DNA from: CAZHJE01 sp964532965
Lineage (GTDB): Bacteria; Patescibacteriota; WWE3; UBA101185; UBA10185
Assembly (NCBI GenBank): GCA_964532965.1
Contig: CAZHJE010000045.1
Location: 1 to 5,270, forward strand
Direction of reading: 5' to 3'
DNA length: 5,270 bases
Shown here piece after piece: positions 1 to 5,270 of this stretch. The position numbers and the translations under genes are program-made. Positions within the stretch are counted from its first letter, which is position 1. Each line of letters opens with the position of its first letter. The notes under the pieces were generated by a model. The model worked only from the letters and a program-made list of their open reading frames with translations. It was not told the origin of the DNA and searched no databases.

Positions 1-1
1 A

Positions 2-283
2 TTTGTACCTTTTACTCCCCCACCAATGCGAAAAGAACAAACAAAAAAAGAGTATGCACAAAGAGCAAAGATATTTGCACAGTGGTTAACATCAGACGCA
101 TATAGTCAAAAGAGAAAAAATATACATGTATTTGATTTCTTTAATTTACTTGCTGATGATAACGGGTATTTAAAAAAAGAGTATTGTTCTTTACTACCCA
201 TTGACTCACATCCAAATAAAAAGGCTAACATGATTAGTGCACCCGTGTTTGTTGATTTCATAACTGCTAGAATACACACATGA
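2..283 (+). CDS. C-terminal fragment of a probable SGNH/GDSL-type hydrolase (5' end outside window)
   Basis: The frame is open from base 2, so the gene probably enters from the left; 93 residues are visible. The ATG at 26 could start an 85-residue protein, but no promoter or ribosome site precedes it. The piece ends like SGNH/GDSL hydrolases: a FDFFNLLADDNGYL stretch (residues 36-49 from the ATG), then IDSHPN (59-64) followed by KKAN and a final helix. In SGNH enzymes the C-terminal Asp and His of the triad lie in a D-x-x-H-P-N block; here the spacing is D-x-H, so the acid may differ or sit elsewhere. The nucleophile Ser and the oxyanion Gly and Asn blocks would lie upstream and cannot be checked. 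Such enzymes cleave esters on lipids, glycans or cell-wall polymers. The stop overlaps the msrA start (ATGA), so the two are probably co-transcribed. The family call rests on one motif and general resemblance. Confidence 0.55.
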   Translation, partial: FVPFTPPPMRKEQTKKEYAQRAKIFAQWLTSDAYSQKRKNIHVFDFFNLLADDNGYLKKEYCSLLPIDSHPNKKANMISAPVFVDFITARIHT

Positions 284-834
284 CTAACGCAAATATTAAA
301 ACACTAATTCTTGGTGGGGGCTGCTTTTGGTGTACAGAAGCCATATATAAAAGACTTACTGGCGTAATATCGGTAACCCCAGGATATGCTGGTGGAGATG
401 TAGTTAACCCTACATACGAGCAAATATGTAGAGGAAATACTAATCATGCAGAGGTTGTAAAACTAGAGTATGATGAAACTATAATAAGGTTAGAAGATAT
501 ACTTTTTGTATTTTTTGAGACGCATGATCCCACTACATTAAATAAACAGGGTAACGATATAGGAACACAGTACAGATCAATAATATTTTATACAGATGAC
601 ATACAAAAAGAATTTATAGTAAACTACATAGCACAACTAACTAAAGATAAAAAATATGCTACGCCAATCGTTACTAAAGTAGAACCATACACTAATTTTT
701 ATCCAGCAGAAAGTTATCATAAGAATTATTATGATTTAAACCCCAATAATGCATATTGTGAAATAGTAATATCTCCTAAAATTAAAAGAATAGAAGAGAT
801 TAAAAACCATTTAACTACATCGCACACTAACTAG
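280..834 (+). CDS. msrA: Peptide-methionine (S)-S-oxide reductase MsrA
   Basis: MsrA reduces the S epimer of methionine sulfoxide in proteins and free amino acid, repairing oxidative damage in the cytoplasm with thioredoxin-type reductants. All family blocks are present in the 184 residues: GGGCFWCTE (12-20) with catalytic Cys15 and active-site Glu20, PGYAGG (34-39), GNTNHAE (52-58, normally GxTGHAE), HDPTTLNKQGNDIGTQYRS (82-100), and FYPAESYHKNYY (140-151). Cys18 gives the CFWC form of the motif, and Cys160 in AYCEIVISPK is the family's usual C-terminal Cys; either could act as resolving cysteine. There is no fused MsrB domain and no signal peptide. The length is typical of a single-domain MsrA. 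The start is fixed by the ATGA overlap with the upstream hydrolase; no Shine-Dalgarno precedes it, so translational coupling is likely. proS follows after 42 nt. Confidence 0.96.
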   Translation: MTNANIKTLILGGGCFWCTEAIYKRLTGVISVTPGYAGGDVVNPTYEQICRGNTNHAEVVKLEYDETIIRLEDILFVFFETHDPTTLNKQGNDIGTQYRSIIFYTDDIQKEFIVNYIAQLTKDKKYATPIVTKVEPYTNFYPAESYHKNYYDLNPNNAYCEIVISPKIKRIEEIKNHLTTSHTN

Positions 835-876
835 TTTTTTTCTTTATGCTACTTTATGTTAATATCTTAACCAGAT

Positions 877-2133
877 ATGCGATTAACACAACTTTTTACA
901 AAAACTAAAAAACAAGAACCTAAAGATGAGGTTAGTAAAAATGCACAACTTTTAATTAGAGGTGGCTATATTCATAAAGAAATGGCTGGGGTTTACGCCT
1001 ATTTACCACTAGGCTTACGTGTTGTAGAAAAAATAAAACAAATTGTGCGGGAAGAAATGAACACTATTGGTGGCCAAGAAATATCCATGACAACATTACA
1101 AAGAAAAGAACTTTGGGAAAAAACAGATCGCTGGGATGATGAAAAAGTTGATGTGTGGTTTAAATCAAAATTAAAAAATGACACAGAAGTAGGCTTTGGC
1201 TGGTCTCATGAAGAACCTATTACTGAAATGCTCAAACAATATATATCAAGCTATAAAGACTTACCTGTATATGTCTACCAATTTCAAAATAAATTGCGAA
1301 ATGAATTACGAGCTAAAAGTGGAATTATGCGCGGCAGAGAATTTTTAATGAAAGACATGTATTCTTATTCAACTGGTGAAGACCAACATAATGCCTTTTA
1401 TAATCAAACTATTGAAGCTTATATGAGAATTTTTGAACGTGTCGGACTAAAAAAAGACACATTTTTAACTTTTGCATCAGGCGGTGCTTTTACTGAGTAT
1501 AGTCATGAATTTCAAACACTTACAGACGCGGGCGAAGATATTATTTATATAAGTAGAGAAAAAAACATTGCAATAAACGAAGAAGTACTAAATGATAAAA
1601 CCTGTGAAAAGCTAGGTGTAAAAAAAGAAGAACTAGAACAAGCAAAATCTGCAGAAACTGGAAATATATTTGATTTTGGAACTGTAAAATGCGAACAACT
1701 TGGACTTAATTATTTAGATAATGAAGGTAAGTCTGTAACTGTACATTTAGGATCATATGGTATAGGGATAACTAGAGTAATGGGTACAATTGTAGAAGTA
1801 TTTGCTGACGATAAAGGTATTATTTGGCCAGAAAGTGTAGCACCATACAAAGTACATCTAGTTGGCCTAAACTTAGAAGATACAAATGTGCTAAAAGAAG
1901 TAAATGAGTTTTATGATAATCTCGTAAAAAGTAATGTAGAAGTAATATTTGATGACAGACTTGATGTTTCTACAGGAGAAAAACTATCTGATGCAGATTT
2001 AGTAGGCTGTCCTTACAGGTTAATTATTTCGAAAAAGACAGATGGTAAAATAGAGGTTAAGAGAAGAAATGCTAAAGAGAGTGAACTTATGGATAAAGAT
2101 TCTTTAACAACTATTCTTAAAACTACTAATTGA
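877..2133 (+). CDS. proS: Prolyl-tRNA synthetase, short bacterial type without editing insertion
   Basis: Charges tRNA-Pro with proline (class II aminoacyl-tRNA synthetase). The 418 residues show the bacterial-type N-terminus (LLIRGGYIHKEMAGVYAYLPLG, 25-46, reading RGGYI...LPLG), a motif 1 region at GGQEISMTTLQ (65-75), SHEE (110-113, the TxEE loop), motif 2 LRNELRAKSG (140-149) with RGREFLMKDMYSY (152-164), GGAFTEYSHEF (202-212), and motif 3 GSYGIGITR (292-300). The anticodon-binding domain runs from about 325 to the end (GCPYRLIIS block). E. coli-type enzymes carry an editing domain of roughly 180 residues between motifs 2 and 3; it is absent here, as in alphaproteobacterial, mitochondrial and many CPR enzymes. 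The usual motif 1 Pro (LMPAL in E. coli) is Thr72. The ATG at 877 matches the family N-terminus; no Shine-Dalgarno is seen. It may be read from the msrA transcript or from a weak local promoter. It ends 4 nt from a convergent gene. Confidence 0.96.
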   Translation: MRLTQLFTKTKKQEPKDEVSKNAQLLIRGGYIHKEMAGVYAYLPLGLRVVEKIKQIVREEMNTIGGQEISMTTLQRKELWEKTDRWDDEKVDVWFKSKLKNDTEVGFGWSHEEPITEMLKQYISSYKDLPVYVYQFQNKLRNELRAKSGIMRGREFLMKDMYSYSTGEDQHNAFYNQTIEAYMRIFERVGLKKDTFLTFASGGAFTEYSHEFQTLTDAGEDIIYISREKNIAINEEVLNDKTCEKLGVKKEELEQAKSAETGNIFDFGTVKCEQLGLNYLDNEGKSVTVHLGSYGIGITRVMGTIVEVFADDKGIIWPESVAPYKVHLVGLNLEDTNVLKEVNEFYDNLVKSNVEVIFDDRLDVSTGEKLSDADLVGCPYRLIISKKTDGKIEVKRRNAKESELMDKDSLTTILKTTN

Positions 2134-2137
2134 TGCG

Positions 2138-2560
2138 TTAAAGTGAAACCAACATGGCTAGTGTCTGTCTAAATGCAGTTCTTTCAGCAACTGCTGCTGG
2201 TACTAGTATTGGTTCCTCCACAAGGGCTGCTTTGGAAATTCCACTTAATATAGTGAATTTTTGCCCCGCAGATAATCTCTTAAGTGTATCTTTCAAAGGT
2301 GTGAAAGTCTTTAGTCCGTCATCACCAGACTTATCAAATATATCGGCTAACATATGTGTTAGAGCCATCACAAGAGCGGCCTTTCCTCTATCAACTGTTT
2401 GACCCTGGCGTTCTTCATCCGCAAGCAAATCGCAAACTGCTCCTATATTGCTGAGGTCCTGCACAATGGCTATTCTAATTTCATCCGCAGTTTTTTGCAC
2501 GCTTGTATAGAGTTCTTGCGGTAAATTTATAGCGGGTTTTTGTGTATCTCCAAAGGACAT
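2138..2560 (-). CDS. Unknown protein of 140 residues, alanine-rich, probably all-helical
   Basis: I do not recognise this family. The protein has no signal peptide and no clear membrane segment. It looks largely helical: a long amphipathic stretch at about 14-52 (charged and hydrophobic residues alternate, ending LADEERQ), a second at 57-77 (DRGKAALVMALTHMLADIF), a third near 88-97, and an Ala-rich one at 117-139 (PILVPAAVAERTAFRQ). There is a single cysteine (Cys43). It is probably a real gene: a strong TTGACG-16-GATAAT promoter sits right before the ATG, and the frame is open through 423 bases. Its G+C is about 43% (154 of 360 bases at 2161-2520) against 32% in 240 sampled proS bases, and it is Lys-poor compared with the neighbours. 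That may mean transfer, high expression, or different constraints. It lies 46 nt after tsaD on the same strand. The plus-strand frame over it (2154-2402) has no family features and no promoter. Confidence 0.75.
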   Translation of the reverse strand: MSFGDTQKPAINLPQELYTSVQKTADEIRIAIVQDLSNIGAVCDLLADEERQGQTVDRGKAALVMALTHMLADIFDKSGDDGLKTFTPLKDTLKRLSAGQKFTILSGISKAALVEEPILVPAAVAERTAFRQTLAMLVSL

Positions 2561-2566
2561 ACTAGT

Positions 2567-2594
2567 ATTATCCCAAATATACAGTCCCCGTCAA
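2567..2594 (-). promoter_or_regulatory. Sigma70-type promoter of the 140-residue gene, apparently leaderless
   Basis: Read on the minus strand: a -35 box TTGACG (2594-2589), a 16-nt spacer, and a -10 box GATAAT (2572-2567). Six bases (ACTAGT) separate the -10 box from the ATG at 2560, so the expected transcription start falls on or next to the A of the start codon. The -35 region is doubled as CTTGACTTGACG (2600-2589); the outer TTGACT would have a 21-nt spacer and is unlikely to be used. The whole promoter fits in the 46-nt gap after the tsaD stop, so the downstream gene need not depend on tsaD transcription. Confidence 0.7.
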
Positions 2595-2606
2595 GTCAAG
2601 TTCTGT

Positions 2607-3225
2607 CTATACAATCCCTAAGCTGGGGGCTACTTCTATATCAAAACTATCAACCGGAGTAAAATTAAAAAATGCAGCAGCTGCAATATATATTGCATTA
2701 TCTGTGCACAATCTAATTGGAGGCACACACACTGGAATTCCTATATCTTGTGCTTTGTTTGTTAACACAGTTCTAAGTGAACTATTTGCAGACACGCCAC
2801 CCCCAAGCAGTATAGCTTTAACATCATACTTTTGTGCCGCTAATAAAGTTTTTTTAACTAACACATCGACTACAGCATTTTCAAACTCTTTTGCAATTAT
2901 TGATTTAGCATAAACAGCATTGTTTTGTTCAATAAACCTTTTGGTATAAGTTTTTAACCCAGAAAATGAAAAGTCAAAATCATTGTCATTTATTTTTGGT
3001 CTTGGAAAAGTATTTTCTAACACATTGTCAGTACACTCGCCTGCTAGTTTTGACAACTTTGCGCCACCAAGATAGTCTCCTACCCCAAGCATACGTGCAA
3101 CTTTATCAAATGCCTCCCCCGCTGCATCATCTAATGTGCCACCAAGATATTCCAGCCTACCGTGATCTGTCATTAATACTAAATCGGTGTGTCCCCCACT
3201 TACAATAAGCACAATAGCAGGAAAG
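2607..3225 (-). CDS. tsaD: tRNA N6-adenosine threonylcarbamoyltransferase TsaD, C-terminal 205 residues (5' end in assembly gap)
   Basis: TsaD transfers the threonylcarbamoyl group from TC-AMP to A37 of ANN-decoding tRNAs, working with TsaB and TsaE (t6A synthesis, cytoplasm). The visible part begins with FPAIVLIVSGGHT, which in E. coli TsaD (337 residues) lies at about 127-139. It then shows LDDAAGEAFDKVARMLG, FPRP, DFSFSGLKT, LLGGGVSANSSLR and LCTDNAIYIA; Asp175 of the fragment matches the metal-binding Asp of the E. coli CTDN block. The N-terminal ATPase-fold start and the HxxGH metal-binding motif are missing and must lie in the run of Ns. Reading through the Ns to an ATG complement at 3341 is an artefact, because it gives only 39 residues where about 125 are needed and overlaps the tatD promoter. 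Transcribed divergently from tatD; its promoter is not visible. Confidence 0.95.
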
Positions 3226-3325
3226 NNNNNNNNNNNNNNNNNNNNNNNNNNNNNNNNNNNNNNNNNNNNNNNNNNNNNNNNNNNNNNNNNNNNNNNNNNN
3301 NNNNNNNNNNNNNNNNNNNNNNNNN
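3226..3325. other. Assembly gap of 100 Ns
   Basis: Exactly 100 Ns join two contigs or read-pair ends. A round 100 is a common placeholder for unknown length. TsaD on the left lacks about 125 residues (about 375-380 bases), and at least one promoter for tsaD plus the -35 region for tatD also belong here. The real distance is therefore probably 400 bases or more, unless the join is wrong. Confidence 0.95.
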
Positions 3326-3331
3326 TATAAT
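3326..3331 (+). promoter_or_regulatory. -10 box (TATAAT) of the tatD-glycosyltransferase operon
   Basis: A perfect TATAAT directly after the gap, followed by ACATAAACA and the tatD ATG at 3341. Transcription would begin near 3338, leaving a leader of only about 0-4 nt. The -35 box would lie in the Ns and cannot be tested. A perfect -10 at this exact distance from an ATG parallels the promoter of the 140-residue gene, which raises my trust in both. Confidence 0.6.
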
Positions 3332-3340
3332 ACATAAACA

Positions 3341-4117
3341 ATGCTTATTGATTCACACGCACATTTGCCAAAAGACATAGCAAAAACCAAAGCCATTTTA
3401 GCTAGAGCTAAAGAAAATGGTGTGGAAAAAATAATTAATATAGGTACATCTATACAAACTAATATAGAAGGTATCCATCTTGCGAATACATTAAATGATG
3501 TGTATACGACAATTGCAATATATCCAAATGAAGACCAAGATAAAAATATAGATGCTCTTAAAGAACAATTAGAAAAGCAATTAATATTATCAAAAAAAAT
3601 AGTGGCAATTGGTGAATGCGGCATGGATATAACTGCGTGGACAGGACAAAGAGAAATAGCTGAACAATACAAACTATTTGAAATGCAAATAAAGCTTGCG
3701 CTAAAAAATAACTTACCCATAGTTATTCATAATAGAAATGGAGATAAACACGTACTTGAACTTGTTCAAAAATATTATAAACAAGGTCTGCGTGGAATTG
3801 CACATTGCTTTACACAAAATCTAGCCTATGCAAAAGAACTGTTAAAATACGAATTTTACATATCTTTTTCGGGATTTATTACACATAACAGTAAAAGCTA
3901 TTTACTTGAAATAGTAAAAGAAATTCCATTCGATAAAATACTAGTAGAAACCGATGCTCCGTATATATTGCCAAAAGGTATTAAAGATAGGGAAAATGAA
4001 TCAAAAAATGTTAAAATGGTAGTTGAAAAGATTGCACAAGCCAAAAATGTCAGTTTTGAGACTATAGCTAAGTGCACATATAATAACACCTGCGCCATTT
4101 TTAAACTAAATCTATGA
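3341..4117 (+). CDS. tatD: TatD-family metal-dependent hydrolase (probable DNase)
   Basis: TatD proteins are TIM-barrel metallohydrolases with Mg2+-dependent 3'-5' exonuclease or DNase activity, linked in E. coli and yeast to DNA repair and DNA degradation. The 258 residues carry the metal-site set in order: DSHAHL (His6, His8), GECGMD (Glu92), PIVIHNRN (His130), IAHCF (His155) and ETDAPY (Asp205). Length and order are standard. Two departures are visible: the usual GxHPH block after strand 2 reads IAIYPNED (58-65), with Tyr61 in place of His, and GEIGLD reads GECGMD. The start at 3341 gives the canonical MLIDSHAH N-terminus; no Shine-Dalgarno precedes it and a TATAAT box sits 9 nt upstream. 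The stop overlaps the glycosyltransferase start (ATGA), so the two form an operon. It is divergent from tsaD. The substrate cannot be told from sequence; family members are often annotated generically. Confidence 0.93.
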   Translation: MLIDSHAHLPKDIAKTKAILARAKENGVEKIINIGTSIQTNIEGIHLANTLNDVYTTIAIYPNEDQDKNIDALKEQLEKQLILSKKIVAIGECGMDITAWTGQREIAEQYKLFEMQIKLALKNNLPIVIHNRNGDKHVLELVQKYYKQGLRGIAHCFTQNLAYAKELLKYEFYISFSGFITHNSKSYLLEIVKEIPFDKILVETDAPYILPKGIKDRENESKNVKMVVEKIAQAKNVSFETIAKCTYNNTCAIFKLNL

Positions 4118-5270
4118 TCGAAAAATTTGTTTTAAAATACGATAAACAAGTACAAAGATTCCTCGAAGTAGTGCCCGGAATTCTTACATGGGGCTTTATT
4201 TTATCCCCCGTCTGGCTTGGACTATTATTTCCACCAGCTGTAATATATTTACTAGCATTTTTAACTATATATTGGTGTTATCTTGCAATTAAGCAAACCT
4301 TAGGGTTAATACTAGGATTTCCAATATACCAAAGAGAATTAAATACGAAGTGGTATGAAGAATGTAAAAAATTAGATTTTAACAATTTACTAGATAAAGA
4401 TACACTGCCAACATCTTTAGCTGATACTAAACATTTTATAGTTATTCCGGTTGTTAACGAACCAGAGGAAGTATTAAAACCTGCTATAGATGCAATATAT
4501 AACCAAACATATCAAAAAAAACAAATAACACTGGTCTATTCAATCGAAGAAAAATATGCGGACATCGGCAAAGCTAATATTCATAAAATCTTAGGAAACA
4601 GAATAAAAGACTTTGAAAGGGTGTTAATATTTGCGCACCCAGCAGGGATTGTAGGAGAAGCAATAGGGTCAGGTGGTGGTAATAGAACATGGGGTGCAAA
4701 ACATGCTGTAGAAATTTTGAAAAACGAAAAAGCTGATATTAAAGATTATATATTTACATCTCTCGATGCTGACCACGTTATGCATCATGAATATTTATCA
4801 CGACTTACACATCTTTACCTAACAACTGAAAAAAGAAATAATCGCTTCTATGCAACATGTGTGCATTTATTTAACAACAATCACTGGAATGTAAAACCAA
4901 TGATGCGAATCGAATCAAACTTTGTCACTCTTGGCACATTAGCAAATAGAAGTATATTTTGGGCAAGAAACTCACTAACTACAGACACATTTGCAGCGTT
5001 TTCTACATCTCTTCAAACACTTATTGACGCCAAATATTGGGACGTAGCCTCAGGTGCCGACGATACAACTTTTTTTTGGAGGGCGTTTTTTGTAAGAGAT
5101 GGCGATTTTAAAGCTGTAAAACACTATATTCCATACTCTGCCGATGCTGTTGAAGGTGAAACATTTATTAAAGCACATAAAAGTCTGTACAAACAACTTT
5201 TAAGATGGGGGTGGGGAGTTGTTGAAATACCTATATCAGTAAAAGAATTTTTAGTTAATAAAAAAGTACC
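4114..5270 (+). CDS. Membrane-anchored family 2 glycosyltransferase, processive type (3' end outside window)
   Basis: This is an open frame of 385 codons to the window edge. Residues 1-20 look like an amphipathic interface helix; 21-40 and 42-68 are hydrophobic and probably two membrane helices (LTWGFILSPVWLGLLF and AVIYLLAFLTIYW). The GT-A catalytic domain follows: FIVIPVVNEP (108-117) as nucleotide-binding start, SLDADH (216-221) as the DxD metal site, GADDTTFFWRAFF (314-326) as the acceptor-base block, and QLLRWGWG (361-368) matching the Q-x-x-R-W motif of processive enzymes such as cellulose, chitin and hyaluronan synthases. Sequence ends just where further membrane helices would be expected. 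The likely role is transfer of a nucleotide-sugar unit onto a lipid carrier or growing polysaccharide at the inner membrane face; sugar and acceptor are unknown. Start fixed by the ATGA overlap with tatD, no Shine-Dalgarno, so probably translationally coupled. Confidence 0.88.
   Translation, partial: MIEKFVLKYDKQVQRFLEVVPGILTWGFILSPVWLGLLFPPAVIYLLAFLTIYWCYLAIKQTLGLILGFPIYQRELNTKWYEECKKLDFNNLLDKDTLPTSLADTKHFIVIPVVNEPEEVLKPAIDAIYNQTYQKKQITLVYSIEEKYADIGKANIHKILGNRIKDFERVLIFAHPAGIVGEAIGSGGGNRTWGAKHAVEILKNEKADIKDYIFTSLDADHVMHHEYLSRLTHLYLTTEKRNNRFYATCVHLFNNNHWNVKPMMRIESNFVTLGTLANRSIFWARNSLTTDTFAAFSTSLQTLIDAKYWDVASGADDTTFFWRAFFVRDGDFKAVKHYIPYSADAVEGETFIKAHKSLYKQLLRWGWGVVEIPISVKEFLVNKKV

Noticed and set aside
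831..845. T-run after the msrA stop as an intrinsic terminator.
   Set aside because: No stable stem precedes it, only the short AACTAGTT palindrome.
855..865. Possible promoter for proS (TATGTT or TG-T-TAATAT in the 42-nt gap after msrA).
   Set aside because: No recognisable -35 box at the right distance, and such A+T-rich matches are frequent here; read-through from msrA is as likely.
2131..2133. TGA read as glycine (the code of some CPR lineages).
   Set aside because: TGA ends the SGNH-like gene, proS and tatD at family-consistent positions, and no in-frame TGA occurs inside any gene.
2154..2402. An 82-codon plus-strand frame opposite the 140-residue gene.
   Set aside because: No promoter, no family features, Ser/Ala-rich shadow composition; the minus-strand frame is longer and has a well-placed promoter.
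2559..2568. Perfect 10-bp palindrome ATACTAGTAT across the start codon of the 140-residue gene and the edge of its -10 box.
   Set aside because: About five such palindromes are expected by chance in a window of this size. It could be an operator, but nothing else supports that.
3063..3151. Repeated 11-base string GCCACCAAGAT in tsaD, at 3063-3073 and 3139-3149.
   Set aside because: Both copies encode a Leu-Gly-Gly stretch of conserved TsaD sequence, so it is coding coincidence, not a repeat element.
3189..3380. Open frames on both strands running through the N block, including an apparent TsaD start at 3341 on the minus strand.
   Set aside because: They exist only because Ns contain no stops. 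The TsaD version lacks about 85 family residues and overlaps the tatD promoter.

Overview
The window is an A+T-rich bacterial segment (about 30% G+C in the stretches I counted) with short intergenic gaps and stop/start overlaps. The best lineage guess is a Patescibacteria (CPR) member with a small genome. Support comes from a short bacterial-type prolyl-tRNA synthetase that lacks the editing insertion, the lack of Shine-Dalgarno sequences before every visible start, and the mix of small housekeeping genes with a membrane glycosyltransferase. TGA ends three genes where stops are expected, so the genome reads with the standard bacterial code; this argues against the CPR lineages that read TGA as glycine. 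The lineage call is inference.

Layout: (1) 1-2133, plus strand: the 3' end of a probable SGNH/GDSL-type hydrolase, then msrA (overlapping it by ATGA), then proS after a 42-nt gap. (2) 2138-3225, minus strand: the 3' part of tsaD, then a 140-residue protein of unknown function that has its own promoter, richer base composition, and a stop only 4 nt from the convergent proS stop. (3) 3226-3325: exactly 100 Ns. TsaD lacks about 125 N-terminal residues that must lie here, so the real missing sequence is longer than 100 bases. (4) 3326-5270, plus strand: a TATAAT box, a TatD-family hydrolase, and a membrane-anchored family 2 glycosyltransferase overlapping it by ATGA and running off the window edge.

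Together the genes cover translation (proS charges tRNA-Pro; tsaD makes the t6A37 tRNA modification), protein repair (msrA), nuclease-type metal hydrolysis (tatD) and probably surface polysaccharide or lipid-linked glycan synthesis (glycosyltransferase, perhaps the SGNH hydrolase). I see no CRISPR array, insertion sequence, tRNA, rRNA or obvious defence system. The most unusual items are the unknown 140-residue gene with an apparently leaderless promoter, the SD-free starts throughout, and the understated assembly gap inside tsaD.
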